Position numbers and translations under genes: made by a program
Source: Acutalibacter sp.
Lineage (GTDB): Bacteria > Bacillota > Clostridia > Oscillospirales > Acutalibacteraceae
Direction: 5' to 3'
Assembly: GCA_022511515.1 (NCBI GenBank)
Contig: JAFLRP010000129.1
Location: forward strand, 1-64,000
DNA: 64,000 nt
Part shown: positions 46,507-54,596 of the stretch, in pieces
Numbering within the stretch: the first letter of the stretch is position 1
Layout: each line of letters opens with the position of its first letter
Notes under the pieces: model-generated
Told to the model about the DNA's origin: nothing
Seen by the model: the letters and a program-made list of their open reading frames with translations, nothing else
Database searches by the model: none

Positions 46507-47976
46507 TCAAGTATTTTCAGATTTCATGCTGTCCAGCAGTTCTTGGATGACCACCCGCTCGTCAAAGGGGTACTTCTTCCCCTCAATTTCCTGATAGTCT
46601 TCATGGCCTTTTCCCGCCAGCACCACGATATCCCCGTCCTCAGCGTTTTCCAGACACCAGCGGATGGCCTCCCGGCGGTCGGGAATGGTGATATATTCCC
46701 CACCGGTTTTGGCCATGCCGACCTTGATATCCTCGATGATATCATTCACGTTTTCAAACCGGGAATTGTCCGCCGTCAGCACGGAAAGGTCCGCCAATTT
46801 TCCGCTGACCTCGCCCATCTCGTACCGACGGATCTTCGGGCGGTTGCCCCCAGCGCCGAACATGCAGATCAGCCGATGGGGATCGTATTCCCGCAGAGTG
46901 GTGAGGATGTTCTCCATGCCCACGCCGTTGTGGGCGTAATCCAGCAGCAGGGTATAATTTCCCGGCACGGGCACGGGCTCTATCCGACCCTTGACCTTGA
47001 CGGTGCTGAGTCCCCGCTTCACGGCGGATTCCGGGACGCCCAACACATGGCAGCAGCCGATGGCCGCCAAGGCGTTGTAGGCGTTGAATTTACCGGGAAT
47101 GCCCACCTCGGCGGTAAAATTCATGGCCCCGGAAACCTCAAAGGCGATGCCCAAAAAACCGGGGCGGTTCAGGTGGCGGCAGTCCGCCCCTCTGAGCCAC
47201 GCTTCTTTCCCAAAGCCGAACGTCTTGACCTCGCAGGTGTGTCCCCGCAAAATGCCCTCTAAATTGGGATCGTCCAGATTCATCACGCCGGTTTTGCACA
47301 TGGAAAAGAGCAGGGCTTTGCTCTCCATGTACTCCTGCATATCCTTGTGCTCCACCCCGCCGATGTGGTCCTCGGAGAAGTTGGTAAACACGCCCACTGT
47401 AAAGGGGAAACCGTACACTCTCTTGTCCTTCAGGCCGATGGAGGAAGCCTCCATCACGCAGTATTCGCAGCCCTCATTTGCCATTTGCCGCAGATATTTC
47501 TGGACGTCGTAGCTCTGGGGCGTGGTGTTTTCCGTCTTGATAACCGTGTCACCGATCTGCACCCCGATGGTGCCGATGATGCCGGTCTTGTGCCCGGCGG
47601 CTTCCAGAATGGAGCGCACCATGTAGGCTGTGGTGGTTTTTCCCTTGGTGCCGGTAATGCCGATGACCTTGATGTCCCGTTCTGCGGGATTGCCGAAAAA
47701 CTTCGCGCTCAGCACCGCCAGAGCCGCCTTGGTGTCCGGTACGATCACCACCGGGACGTCCCCCGCGTCCACCGGCTCTTCCGCAACGATGGCCTGCGCT
47801 CCGGCTGCCGCCGCCTGCGGTACGTAGTTATGTCCGTCAGAGGACGACCCGCGAAGGCACACGAACACACAGCCCGGTTTGGCCTGTCTGGAATCGTACA
47901 CCACGTCGGTCACTTCCCTGTCGGTTATTCCTGTTTCAACCTCTCCCAGCACGCGTAAAAATTCAGATAACAGCAT
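46507..47976 (-). CDS. murE: UDP-N-acetylmuramoyl-L-alanyl-D-glutamate--diamino acid ligase (probably meso-DAP)
   Basis: VIGITGTKGKTTTAYMVRSILEAAGHKTGIIGTIGVQIG; YAHNGVGMENIL; DNSRFE at the specificity loop. Confidence 0.94.
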   Translation of the reverse strand: MLLSEFLRVLGEVETGITDREVTDVVYDSRQAKPGCVFVCLRGSSSDGHNYVPQAAAAGAQAIVAEEPVDAGDVPVVIVPDTKAALAVLSAKFFGNPAERDIKVIGITGTKGKTTTAYMVRSILEAAGHKTGIIGTIGVQIGDTVIKTENTTPQSYDVQKYLRQMANEGCEYCVMEASSIGLKDKRVYGFPFTVGVFTNFSEDHIGGVEHKDMQEYMESKALLFSMCKTGVMNLDDPNLEGILRGHTCEVKTFGFGKEAWLRGADCRHLNRPGFLGIAFEVSGAMNFTAEVGIPGKFNAYNALAAIGCCHVLGVPESAVKRGLSTVKVKGRIEPVPVPGNYTLLLDYAHNGVGMENILTTLREYDPHRLICMFGAGGNRPKIRRYEMGEVSGKLADLSVLTADNSRFENVNDIIEDIKVGMAKTGGEYITIPDRREAIRWCLENAEDGDIVVLAGKGHEDYQEIEGKKYPFDERVVIQELLDSMKSENT

Positions 47977-48039
47977 GGTCCTCCATCCTTTCCTGAAATC
48001 GGTTTCATGATACGCTTTTCCCGTAAAAATGTCAATGAA

Positions 48040-49197
48040 TCAGCCCACTGTTTCCCCGCCGCAGAGCAGCCGGTACAGGGTGGGATCGACATGAAATTCC
48101 TCCATGGCCCGCTTGACTTCCAGGAGCGCCTTTTGCCGGCTTTGCTCCGACTTTTCCGGCGCTTTCACCGCCCGAATCAGGATATTCTTGGGCGTGTGGG
48201 ATAAATCCACAAATTCCAAAAGCTGGGCGTGATACCCGGCGTATTCCAGCAGATTCCCTCGGATAGCGTCGGTCAGCAATGCAGCGAACCGCTCTCCCAC
48301 AATGCCGTATCTTGTGAGCAGCGACAGCTCCTCGGTGTGAAGCTGACCGTTCAGCTCGTGCTGACAGCAGGGAACGGAGAAAATCATCTTGCTCCCCCAT
48401 TGAACCGCGTTGTACAAGGCGTAGTCCGTGGCCGTGTCGCAGGCGTGGAGGGTGAGGACCATATCCACGTCGAAGGGGCGGGAAAAACCGCCGATATCCC
48501 CCACCTGAAAAGTCAGGTTTTCGTAGCCGTATTTTTTCGCCGCCGCGTTGCAATTTTTGATCACATCTTCTTTCAGGTCAAGCCCGATCATGTTCAGGGA
48601 AATCCCCCTCACATTGTGAAGATAGTGATACACGATAAAGGTGAGGTAGGATTTTCCGCAGCCGAAGTCGATGATATTGAGATGGGTCAAATTCTGCTTT
48701 CGCACCGCGTCGTCGATGACCTCCAAAAAGCGGTTGATCTGCCGGTACTTGTGGTACATGGGCTTGATCACTTTTCCCTCTTTGGAAAAAATGCCCATGT
48801 CCACCAGCGGCGGGATCACTTCCCCCTCCGGCAGGAGATACTTTTTTATCCTGTTGTGAGAAAGATCCTCCTGTACAGGGACCTCTCCGCTTTTCCGGCG
48901 GTTATAGAGAACTTTCCCCTTTTTCGTGACGCGCACGGCCATTTCAAAGCCCCCGGCCCAAGCGTTCAACTGCCGGAACTCGGCCATCATTTCCAGACAG
49001 ATTTCTCCCAATTTTTCCGAGGGAATATTCTCGTGAAAAGCCTGCTTTTCGGTGAACCGCTCCACCTGATACCCCGTCTCGATGGCGCGGATGACCGCCC
49101 GCCCATAGGGCGTTTCCGGGTAAGCGGGAACGCTCAGCACGATTTTTGAGGGCTCTGCCACCGCGATTTTCTGTATCGTTTCCCGTAAGCTGTCCAT
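48040..49197 (-). CDS. Class I SAM-dependent methyltransferase
   Basis: LNIIDFGCGKSYLTFIVYHYLHNVRGISLNMIGLDLKEDVI motif I; SVPCCQHELN. Confidence 0.85.
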   Translation of the reverse strand: MDSLRETIQKIAVAEPSKIVLSVPAYPETPYGRAVIRAIETGYQVERFTEKQAFHENIPSEKLGEICLEMMAEFRQLNAWAGGFEMAVRVTKKGKVLYNRRKSGEVPVQEDLSHNRIKKYLLPEGEVIPPLVDMGIFSKEGKVIKPMYHKYRQINRFLEVIDDAVRKQNLTHLNIIDFGCGKSYLTFIVYHYLHNVRGISLNMIGLDLKEDVIKNCNAAAKKYGYENLTFQVGDIGGFSRPFDVDMVLTLHACDTATDYALYNAVQWGSKMIFSVPCCQHELNGQLHTEELSLLTRYGIVGERFAALLTDAIRGNLLEYAGYHAQLLEFVDLSHTPKNILIRAVKAPEKSEQSRQKALLEVKRAMEEFHVDPTLYRLLCGGETVG

Positions 49198-49265
49198 TTC
49201 CTTTTCCTTTCTCAAAGTTGAAATATTCCAATTCATTATATTCGGTTTTCTCCCGCAAAATCAAC

Positions 49266-49306
49266 TGAAAACCGCAAAGCCGGAAAGAATGGCTTTGCGG
49301 TTTTTG
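49266..49306 (-). terminator. Terminator of ilvN
   Basis: aaaccgcaaagccggaaagaatggctttgcggtttttg. Confidence 0.85.
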
Positions 49307-49310
49307 CTTA

Positions 49311-49775
49311 CTACTCCAGAGCGATGACCCCGGTGCGGGTGACCTCCTTCACACCGAAGGGGCGCACCAAATCAAAGAGGGTGTCGCATTTTTCCGGGTC
49401 ACCGGCAAATTTCAGGGTGACGGAATTCTTGCTGACACTGGCCACTTCCGCCTTCATCAGCCTGGCAATTTCATTGATCTCCCCGAAATTTTGGGTATCG
49501 CAGCCGATGCGGACCAGCATCAGCTCCGCCTGCACCGCGTCCGCTCCAAGGGAGCGCACCTTGATGACGGGAATGATTTTATTGAGCTGCTTTTCCATCT
49601 GCTCCAGAATGTAATTGTCTCCGTGTCCCACAATGGTCATTCTGGACACGCCGGGATTTTCCGTAGCGCCCACCGCCAGGCTGTCGATATTGTAACCCCG
49701 CCGGGAAAAGAGGGACACCACCCGGGACAGAACGCCGGGGCGGTTTTCCACCAGCACAGAAAGGGTATATTTCAT
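49311..49775 (-). CDS. ilvN: Acetolactate synthase small subunit
   Basis: MKYTLSVLVENRPGVLSRVVSLFSRRGYNIDSLAVG: ACT domain. The listed ORF is 5'-overextended. Confidence 0.95.
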   Translation of the reverse strand: MKYTLSVLVENRPGVLSRVVSLFSRRGYNIDSLAVGATENPGVSRMTIVGHGDNYILEQMEKQLNKIIPVIKVRSLGADAVQAELMLVRIGCDTQNFGEINEIARLMKAEVASVSKNSVTLKFAGDPEKCDTLFDLVRPFGVKEVTRTGVIALE

Positions 49776-49915
49776 TTTTTCGCTCCTTTCCGACGAAATA
49801 TACTTGCAAAACAAAATCAGATTATATAATCGGCAAAGATGTCTTTTTCCCTGAAATACTGCTTTCGCACATGCTGATTTGTACGCTTTCACTAATATTG
49901 CCGTGTGCGATTTTC

Positions 49916-50062
49916 TTTTTTAAGGGGCTTCGTTCTCGCCTGTCGGCTCGGTCGGCGCTGGACGCTCTCCACCGGAGAGCAGCGCCCCTTGCCCCACTTT
50001 TTGATTGCAGCCAGCTATCCCCTTGCAAAAGGAGGGCGTGGGGGCGAAGCCCCCTAAAGAAA
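49916..50062. mobile_element. MITE-like element (about 145 bp) with imperfect terminal inverted repeats between ilvB and ilvN
   Basis: Left end tttttTTAAGGGGCTTCG, right end CGAAGCCCCCTAAAGAAA; internal GC hairpins (GGCGCTGGACGCTCTCC-ACC-GGAGAGCAGCGCC). Confidence 0.65.
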
Positions 50063-50176
50063 TTGCGCAAGAAGATACCGAGGATAGGCAAGCGCTAACA
50101 TGCGCAACGGGAACCACTATGGAAAAGATGTTTTTCCACAAAATATTGGGCAATCTCCGTCTTATGAAAGGAAATA

Positions 50177-51829
50177 CTACACCGTCGGAGTCTCCGGGTC
50201 TACCCGGCAGACCAGCACATAGGGGGTGGGAGCGGCCAGCATTTCTCTGGCCAGTTCTTCCGCTTGGGCGTTGTTTTCCGCCAGCGCCGCCGGAATGCCG
50301 TAGGCTTTGCACAGCGCTACAAAGTCCGGGTTGCCGTCCATATGGGTGGCGATATGTCGTCCGCCGTACTTCATGTTTTGATATTCCCGCACCATGCCAA
50401 GCCGCCGGTTGTCCATGACGATTATCTTGAGCTGAGCATGACAGGCACAGATCACCGCCAGCTCGCTGAGACTCATTTGGAACGCGCCGTCGCCGCAGAT
50501 GGCCGCCACCTGCCGCCGGGGCTCCGCCAGTTTCGCCCCCAAAGCGGCGGGCAGGGCGTATCCCATGGTGCCCAAGCCCCCGCTGGTGAGAAACCGCCCG
50601 GAGCGCTGGGTGAAATGGATCGCCGCCCAAATTTGGCACTGTCCGGGGTCGGCGGCCAGAATGGCGTCCTCGTCCATGAGCTGGGACAGGGTGCGCAAGA
50701 AAGAGCGAGGCTCCACTGCGTCTTCCCTGTCCTCTCCCCGGGGGATATATTGCCGCTTGTATTCCAGTACCTGCTGCCGCCATTCCCGGCAGTCCCCGGG
50801 CTTCGCCCGCTCCGTCAAGTCACGGAGCACTTGCCGGATATCCCCCACAATGGGAATATCCACCCCCATATTTTTCCCGATTTCCGCCGGGTCCACATCG
50901 ATATGAACGATCTTCGCCTGCTCCGCGATTTGGTTTGGCAGCGCGATGGCACGGTCTCCCACCCGGGCGCCGCAAAGCAGGATCAGGTCCGCTTCCCCAA
51001 TGGCACGGTTGGCGTAGCTCCTGCCGAATTTGCCGATCATGCCAAGATAGACGACGCCTTCCTTCCCCGCTCCGATCTCCCAGCTATTCCCGGTGTTGGA
51101 CATGGCCCCCAGCCCCATCATGGTAGAGACCACGGGGATTCCCGTTTTTTCCGCAAAGGCATTCAATTCTTCTCTTGCTCCCGCCAGCAGCACACCGCCG
51201 CCGCAGCATAATATCGGGCGCTTGGCTTCACTGATGGCCTGCACCGCTTTTTTGATTTGCACGGGATGGCCGGACAGCGTGGGCTTGTAGCCGATGATGT
51301 CCGCCTTGTCCGGGTAATGGAAGCTTTCCATCCATTGCTCCTGCACGTCCTGAGGCACGTCAATGAGCACCGGGCCGGGCCGCCCGGTGGAAGCGATGTG
51401 AAAGGCTTCCCGAAACACTTGGGGAATGTCCTGTGCCGAAGTTACCAGATAGCTGTGTTTCGTAAAGGATTCGCAGGCGCCGGTAATGTCCGCTTCCTGA
51501 AACACGTCCCGCCCCAACTGCTCCAGATTCACCTGCCCGGTGATGGCCACCATGGGAACGGAATCCATGTAAGCGGTGGCAATGCCGGTGATGAGATTGG
51601 TCGCGCCCGGTCCCGAGGTGGCAATGCACACCCCCGGCTTTCCCGAAATTCTCGCGTAACCGCTGGCCATGTGGGCGGCATTCTGTTCGGAACGCACCAG
51701 CACATGGCGAATGGAGGAATCATACAACGCATCGTAAAAAGGGCAAATGGCGGCGCCGGGGTAGCCAAACGCGATCTCCACCCCTTCCGCTTCCAGGCAC
51801 TTTACCATAAGCTGCGCGCCACTGAACAT
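50177..51829 (-). CDS. ilvB: Acetolactate synthase large subunit
   Basis: GYPGAAICPFYDALYDSSIRHVLVRSEQNAAHMASGYARISGKPGVCIATSGPGATNLITGIATAYMDSVPMVAITGQV; TPP motif GDGAFQMSLSELAVICACHAQLKIIVMDN. Confidence 0.95.
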   Translation of the reverse strand: MFSGAQLMVKCLEAEGVEIAFGYPGAAICPFYDALYDSSIRHVLVRSEQNAAHMASGYARISGKPGVCIATSGPGATNLITGIATAYMDSVPMVAITGQVNLEQLGRDVFQEADITGACESFTKHSYLVTSAQDIPQVFREAFHIASTGRPGPVLIDVPQDVQEQWMESFHYPDKADIIGYKPTLSGHPVQIKKAVQAISEAKRPILCCGGGVLLAGAREELNAFAEKTGIPVVSTMMGLGAMSNTGNSWEIGAGKEGVVYLGMIGKFGRSYANRAIGEADLILLCGARVGDRAIALPNQIAEQAKIVHIDVDPAEIGKNMGVDIPIVGDIRQVLRDLTERAKPGDCREWRQQVLEYKRQYIPRGEDREDAVEPRSFLRTLSQLMDEDAILAADPGQCQIWAAIHFTQRSGRFLTSGGLGTMGYALPAALGAKLAEPRRQVAAICGDGAFQMSLSELAVICACHAQLKIIVMDNRRLGMVREYQNMKYGGRHIATHMDGNPDFVALCKAYGIPAALAENNAQAEELAREMLAAPTPYVLVCRVDPETPTV

Positions 51830-51869
51830 AACTGGCTCCTTTCATTTTCGGCTCTGCTGTTTCCCGGTC

Positions 51870-52550
51870 TTATTTTGTCTCGTCCAGGCCGAAATGCTCG
51901 GCCAAAATATGAAGCACCTCTTCCCGGGTGTCGTGTTCAAAATCGGACCGGGTATAGGTGAAAAACCCGGTGTGTTCCCAGTCGATCTCCATCGGGGGCC
52001 GATACGTCAGCCACGACTGGAAATTCTCCCGCGTGGCGGCGGGGTCCTTGCACTTCTCGATCTCCGCAAGCATGAATTGCTTGTCCTCGTCTTCGCGGTC
52101 AAAAAAATACTTCGAGCACGCGTCGGGCGGGTCGCAGCACAGGATTGCCACATGGCGCTCGTCTGAGATCTCCCGCAGCACGTCCGGCGGGATATTCGTG
52201 TCGACGATGATCTTCTTCCCGCTCGCCGCCATCTGGAGCAGCATCAAAATCTCAACTTCCACGCACTCGCGCTGCACTTCCTGTGTCCAGCGCCAATGCT
52301 CCTCGGCTGTCATATTGAGCCATTCTTCCCAGCCGCTCATGGTGTCAAAATAGCAAAGCCCCGGCTGCTCCCAGCGGGACAGGACCTCCCTTGGGAACGC
52401 GCCGTGATAATTCTCTCCGCAGTGGATCATATCGTACCGCTCCGAGAGGAGTCTCACCATAGTGGATTTCCCCGCGTAGCTGTGTCCGTTGATAAAATAG
52501 ACATTTCGCAAATAGTGTTTCACCAAATTAGCACTGATTTCCAGTTTCAT
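51870..52550 (-). CDS. P-loop kinase/AAA-type hypothetical protein
   Basis: NVYFINGHSYAGKSTMVRLLSERY Walker A; kinase-like size. Confidence 0.7.
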   Translation of the reverse strand: MKLEISANLVKHYLRNVYFINGHSYAGKSTMVRLLSERYDMIHCGENYHGAFPREVLSRWEQPGLCYFDTMSGWEEWLNMTAEEHWRWTQEVQRECVEVEILMLLQMAASGKKIIVDTNIPPDVLREISDERHVAILCCDPPDACSKYFFDREDEDKQFMLAEIEKCKDPAATRENFQSWLTYRPPMEIDWEHTGFFTYTRSDFEHDTREEVLHILAEHFGLDETK

Positions 52551-52575
52551 ATGTCCTCTCTTTTCTTCTGTCGCG

Positions 52576-53583
52576 TTACAGTTCGATCGACCGGGCGGCG
52601 CAGGCGTTTAAGTCCATACCCGCCGTATTTCCGGCCAAATATTCATAATAGCCCTGCGAGGCAATCATCGCGGCGTTGTCGCCGCAAAGGCTCAGTTCCG
52701 GCATGTACAATTTCCTGCCGGTCTTTTTGCAGAGGGATTGAAGCTCCCTGCGCAGCAGCCGGTTGGCGGAAACGCCCCCGGCGATCACCAGCTTGTCCGC
52801 GCCGGTCTCCTCGGCGGCTTTTTGGAAATTCTCCGTCAAGCAGCGCACCACCGCCCGGCGGTAGGAAGCGCACAGGTCGGGAATGTTCACTTCTTCCCCT
52901 TTTTGCTCCGCGTTGTGCAGCAGGTTGATGACAGCCGTTTTCAGCCCGGAAAAGCTGAAATCCAGCGGCGCGCCTTCCACTCTGGGATGGGGAAGCTGGT
53001 AAGCCTTATCGTTGCCGCCTTCGGCAATGCGGTCCAGCTCCACGCCGCCGGGATAGGGAATGCCCATGGTGCGGGCGGCTTTGTCGAAGGCTTCGCCGGC
53101 CGCATCGTCTCTGGTACGGCCCAGTACCCGGAGGTCGGTGTAGTCTTTCACCTCGATGATGTGAGAATGCCCGCCGGACACCACCAAACAGAGAAAGGGC
53201 GGGGTAAGTTCGGGGGAGGTCAGGTAATTGGCGGCGATATGTCCCCGCAAATGGTGGACGGGAATCAGCGGCAGCCCGGTGGACAGGGACAGCCCTTTGG
53301 CAAAATTCACGCCCACCAGCAGCGCCCCGATGAGTCCCGGCGCATAGGTGACAGCGATCCCGTCCAGATCGTCCCAGTTCTTTCCGCTCTGCTCCATGGC
53401 TTCCCGGACAACGCCCACAATGGCCTCACTGTGGCGGCGGGAAGCGATCTCCGGCACCACACCGCCGTATATGCGATGTTCTTCCACTTGCGAAGCGATA
53501 ACAGAGGATAAAATTTTCCTGCCGTCCTCCACCACCGCAGCAGCAGTTTCATCGCAAGAGGATTCAATTCCTAAAATTAGCAT
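52576..53583 (-). CDS. tsaD: tRNA N6-adenosine threonylcarbamoyltransferase
   Basis: MLILGIESSCDETAAAVVEDG; HHLRGHIAANYLT; VIAGGVSANRLLRREL. Confidence 0.97.
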   Translation of the reverse strand: MLILGIESSCDETAAAVVEDGRKILSSVIASQVEEHRIYGGVVPEIASRRHSEAIVGVVREAMEQSGKNWDDLDGIAVTYAPGLIGALLVGVNFAKGLSLSTGLPLIPVHHLRGHIAANYLTSPELTPPFLCLVVSGGHSHIIEVKDYTDLRVLGRTRDDAAGEAFDKAARTMGIPYPGGVELDRIAEGGNDKAYQLPHPRVEGAPLDFSFSGLKTAVINLLHNAEQKGEEVNIPDLCASYRRAVVRCLTENFQKAAEETGADKLVIAGGVSANRLLRRELQSLCKKTGRKLYMPELSLCGDNAAMIASQGYYEYLAGNTAGMDLNACAARSIEL

Positions 53584-53608
53584 ATCGTTCTCTCCATATG
53601 GTTCTCTT

Positions 53609-54049
53609 TTATCTAAAAAATTTGGTCAAAATCAGCGCATCTTCTTGGGGATCGGTGTAAAAGTTTTTTCTCCGACCGACCTCTTGAAAGCCCATGCTTT
53701 GATATAAAGAAATAGCGCTTTCATTGGAAGCGCGGACCTCCAGCGAGAGGAATTCGCCGCCCCGCCGTCTTGCTTCCTCTTCCAAAGCGCAGAGCAGGGC
53801 TTTTGCCGCACCTTTCCGCCGATGCTGAGGGAACACGGCAAGGTTGTCGAGATAACACTCGCCCCCGGCGCAGTGCATTCCACTGTACCCTAAGATATCT
53901 CTCCCCTCTACTGCGGTGAAAAAAGCGGCAACGGGGTTTGTAAGTTCCTCCAGCAGGGCTTCCCTGCTCCACGGGCGGGAAAAGCAAATTTTTTCAAGCT
54001 CCGCCAGCTTCTCCGTGTGTTCCGTTGTCATGGGAAGAATTTCCATCAC
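53609..54049 (-). CDS. rimI: Ribosomal protein-alanine N-acetyltransferase
   Basis: LAELEKICFSRPWSREALLEEL...NLAVFPQHRRKGAAKALLCAL...MGFQEVGRRKNFYTDPQEDALILTK. Confidence 0.92.
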   Translation of the reverse strand: MMEILPMTTEHTEKLAELEKICFSRPWSREALLEELTNPVAAFFTAVEGRDILGYSGMHCAGGECYLDNLAVFPQHRRKGAAKALLCALEEEARRRGGEFLSLEVRASNESAISLYQSMGFQEVGRRKNFYTDPQEDALILTKFFR

Positions 54050-54064
54050 TTCGTTCTCTCCTGC

Positions 54065-54520
54065 TTAGGACTTATCTCGCTCAAAGGGAAGCATCTGTAG
54101 CACGTAGTCCTGAAAGAATATTTCCAATTCCTCTTGGAGCTTGTCCCGGCAGCGGCGATAGGCCTCCAGATCCTGCCCGTAGGGGTCTTCGATGCGGATG
54201 GGCGTATAGATCTTCTGAGCGGGCACGCCGGCCTGCTCCAAAATGTAGCCGTGGGTCTGGGACATGGTGAAAAACAGGTCCCAGACGGGAATCTCCTCCC
54301 CCGTCAGCCGCCTGGCCTCGTGATCCTTGATGGAAATGCCGATCTCCTCACAGGCGAGGACGGCATTTTCCGCGGCGGGATTGCCCTCCACGGCGGAAAG
54401 CCCGGCGCTTTGGCACAGCACTCTTTCCTCTAATCCCTTTTCCTGTATCATTCGGCGGAACATGCCCTCCGCCATGGGACTTCGGCATGTATTGCCGGTG
54501 CAGACAAATAATATCTTCAT
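54065..54520 (-). CDS. Low-molecular-weight phosphatase, YwlE-like (protein arginine phosphatase type)
   Basis: KILFVCTGNTCRSPMAEGMFRR; Thr in CTGNTCRS as in YwlE. Confidence 0.85.
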   Translation of the reverse strand: MKILFVCTGNTCRSPMAEGMFRRMIQEKGLEERVLCQSAGLSAVEGNPAAENAVLACEEIGISIKDHEARRLTGEEIPVWDLFFTMSQTHGYILEQAGVPAQKIYTPIRIEDPYGQDLEAYRRCRDKLQEELEIFFQDYVLQMLPFERDKS

Positions 54521-54596
54521 ATTTTTTCCTTATCTGTTCATATCGTAAGCGCAAAACGCACATTCCCATAAAATTCTGAGTAAAATCTGTCGAACT

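Noticed and set aside
48229-49149. 306-aa + strand ORF
   Set aside because: Antisense to the methyltransferase gene.
49919-50783. 287-aa - strand ORF spanning the MITE-like element
   Set aside because: Out-of-frame read of ilvB plus the structured repeat; no SD.
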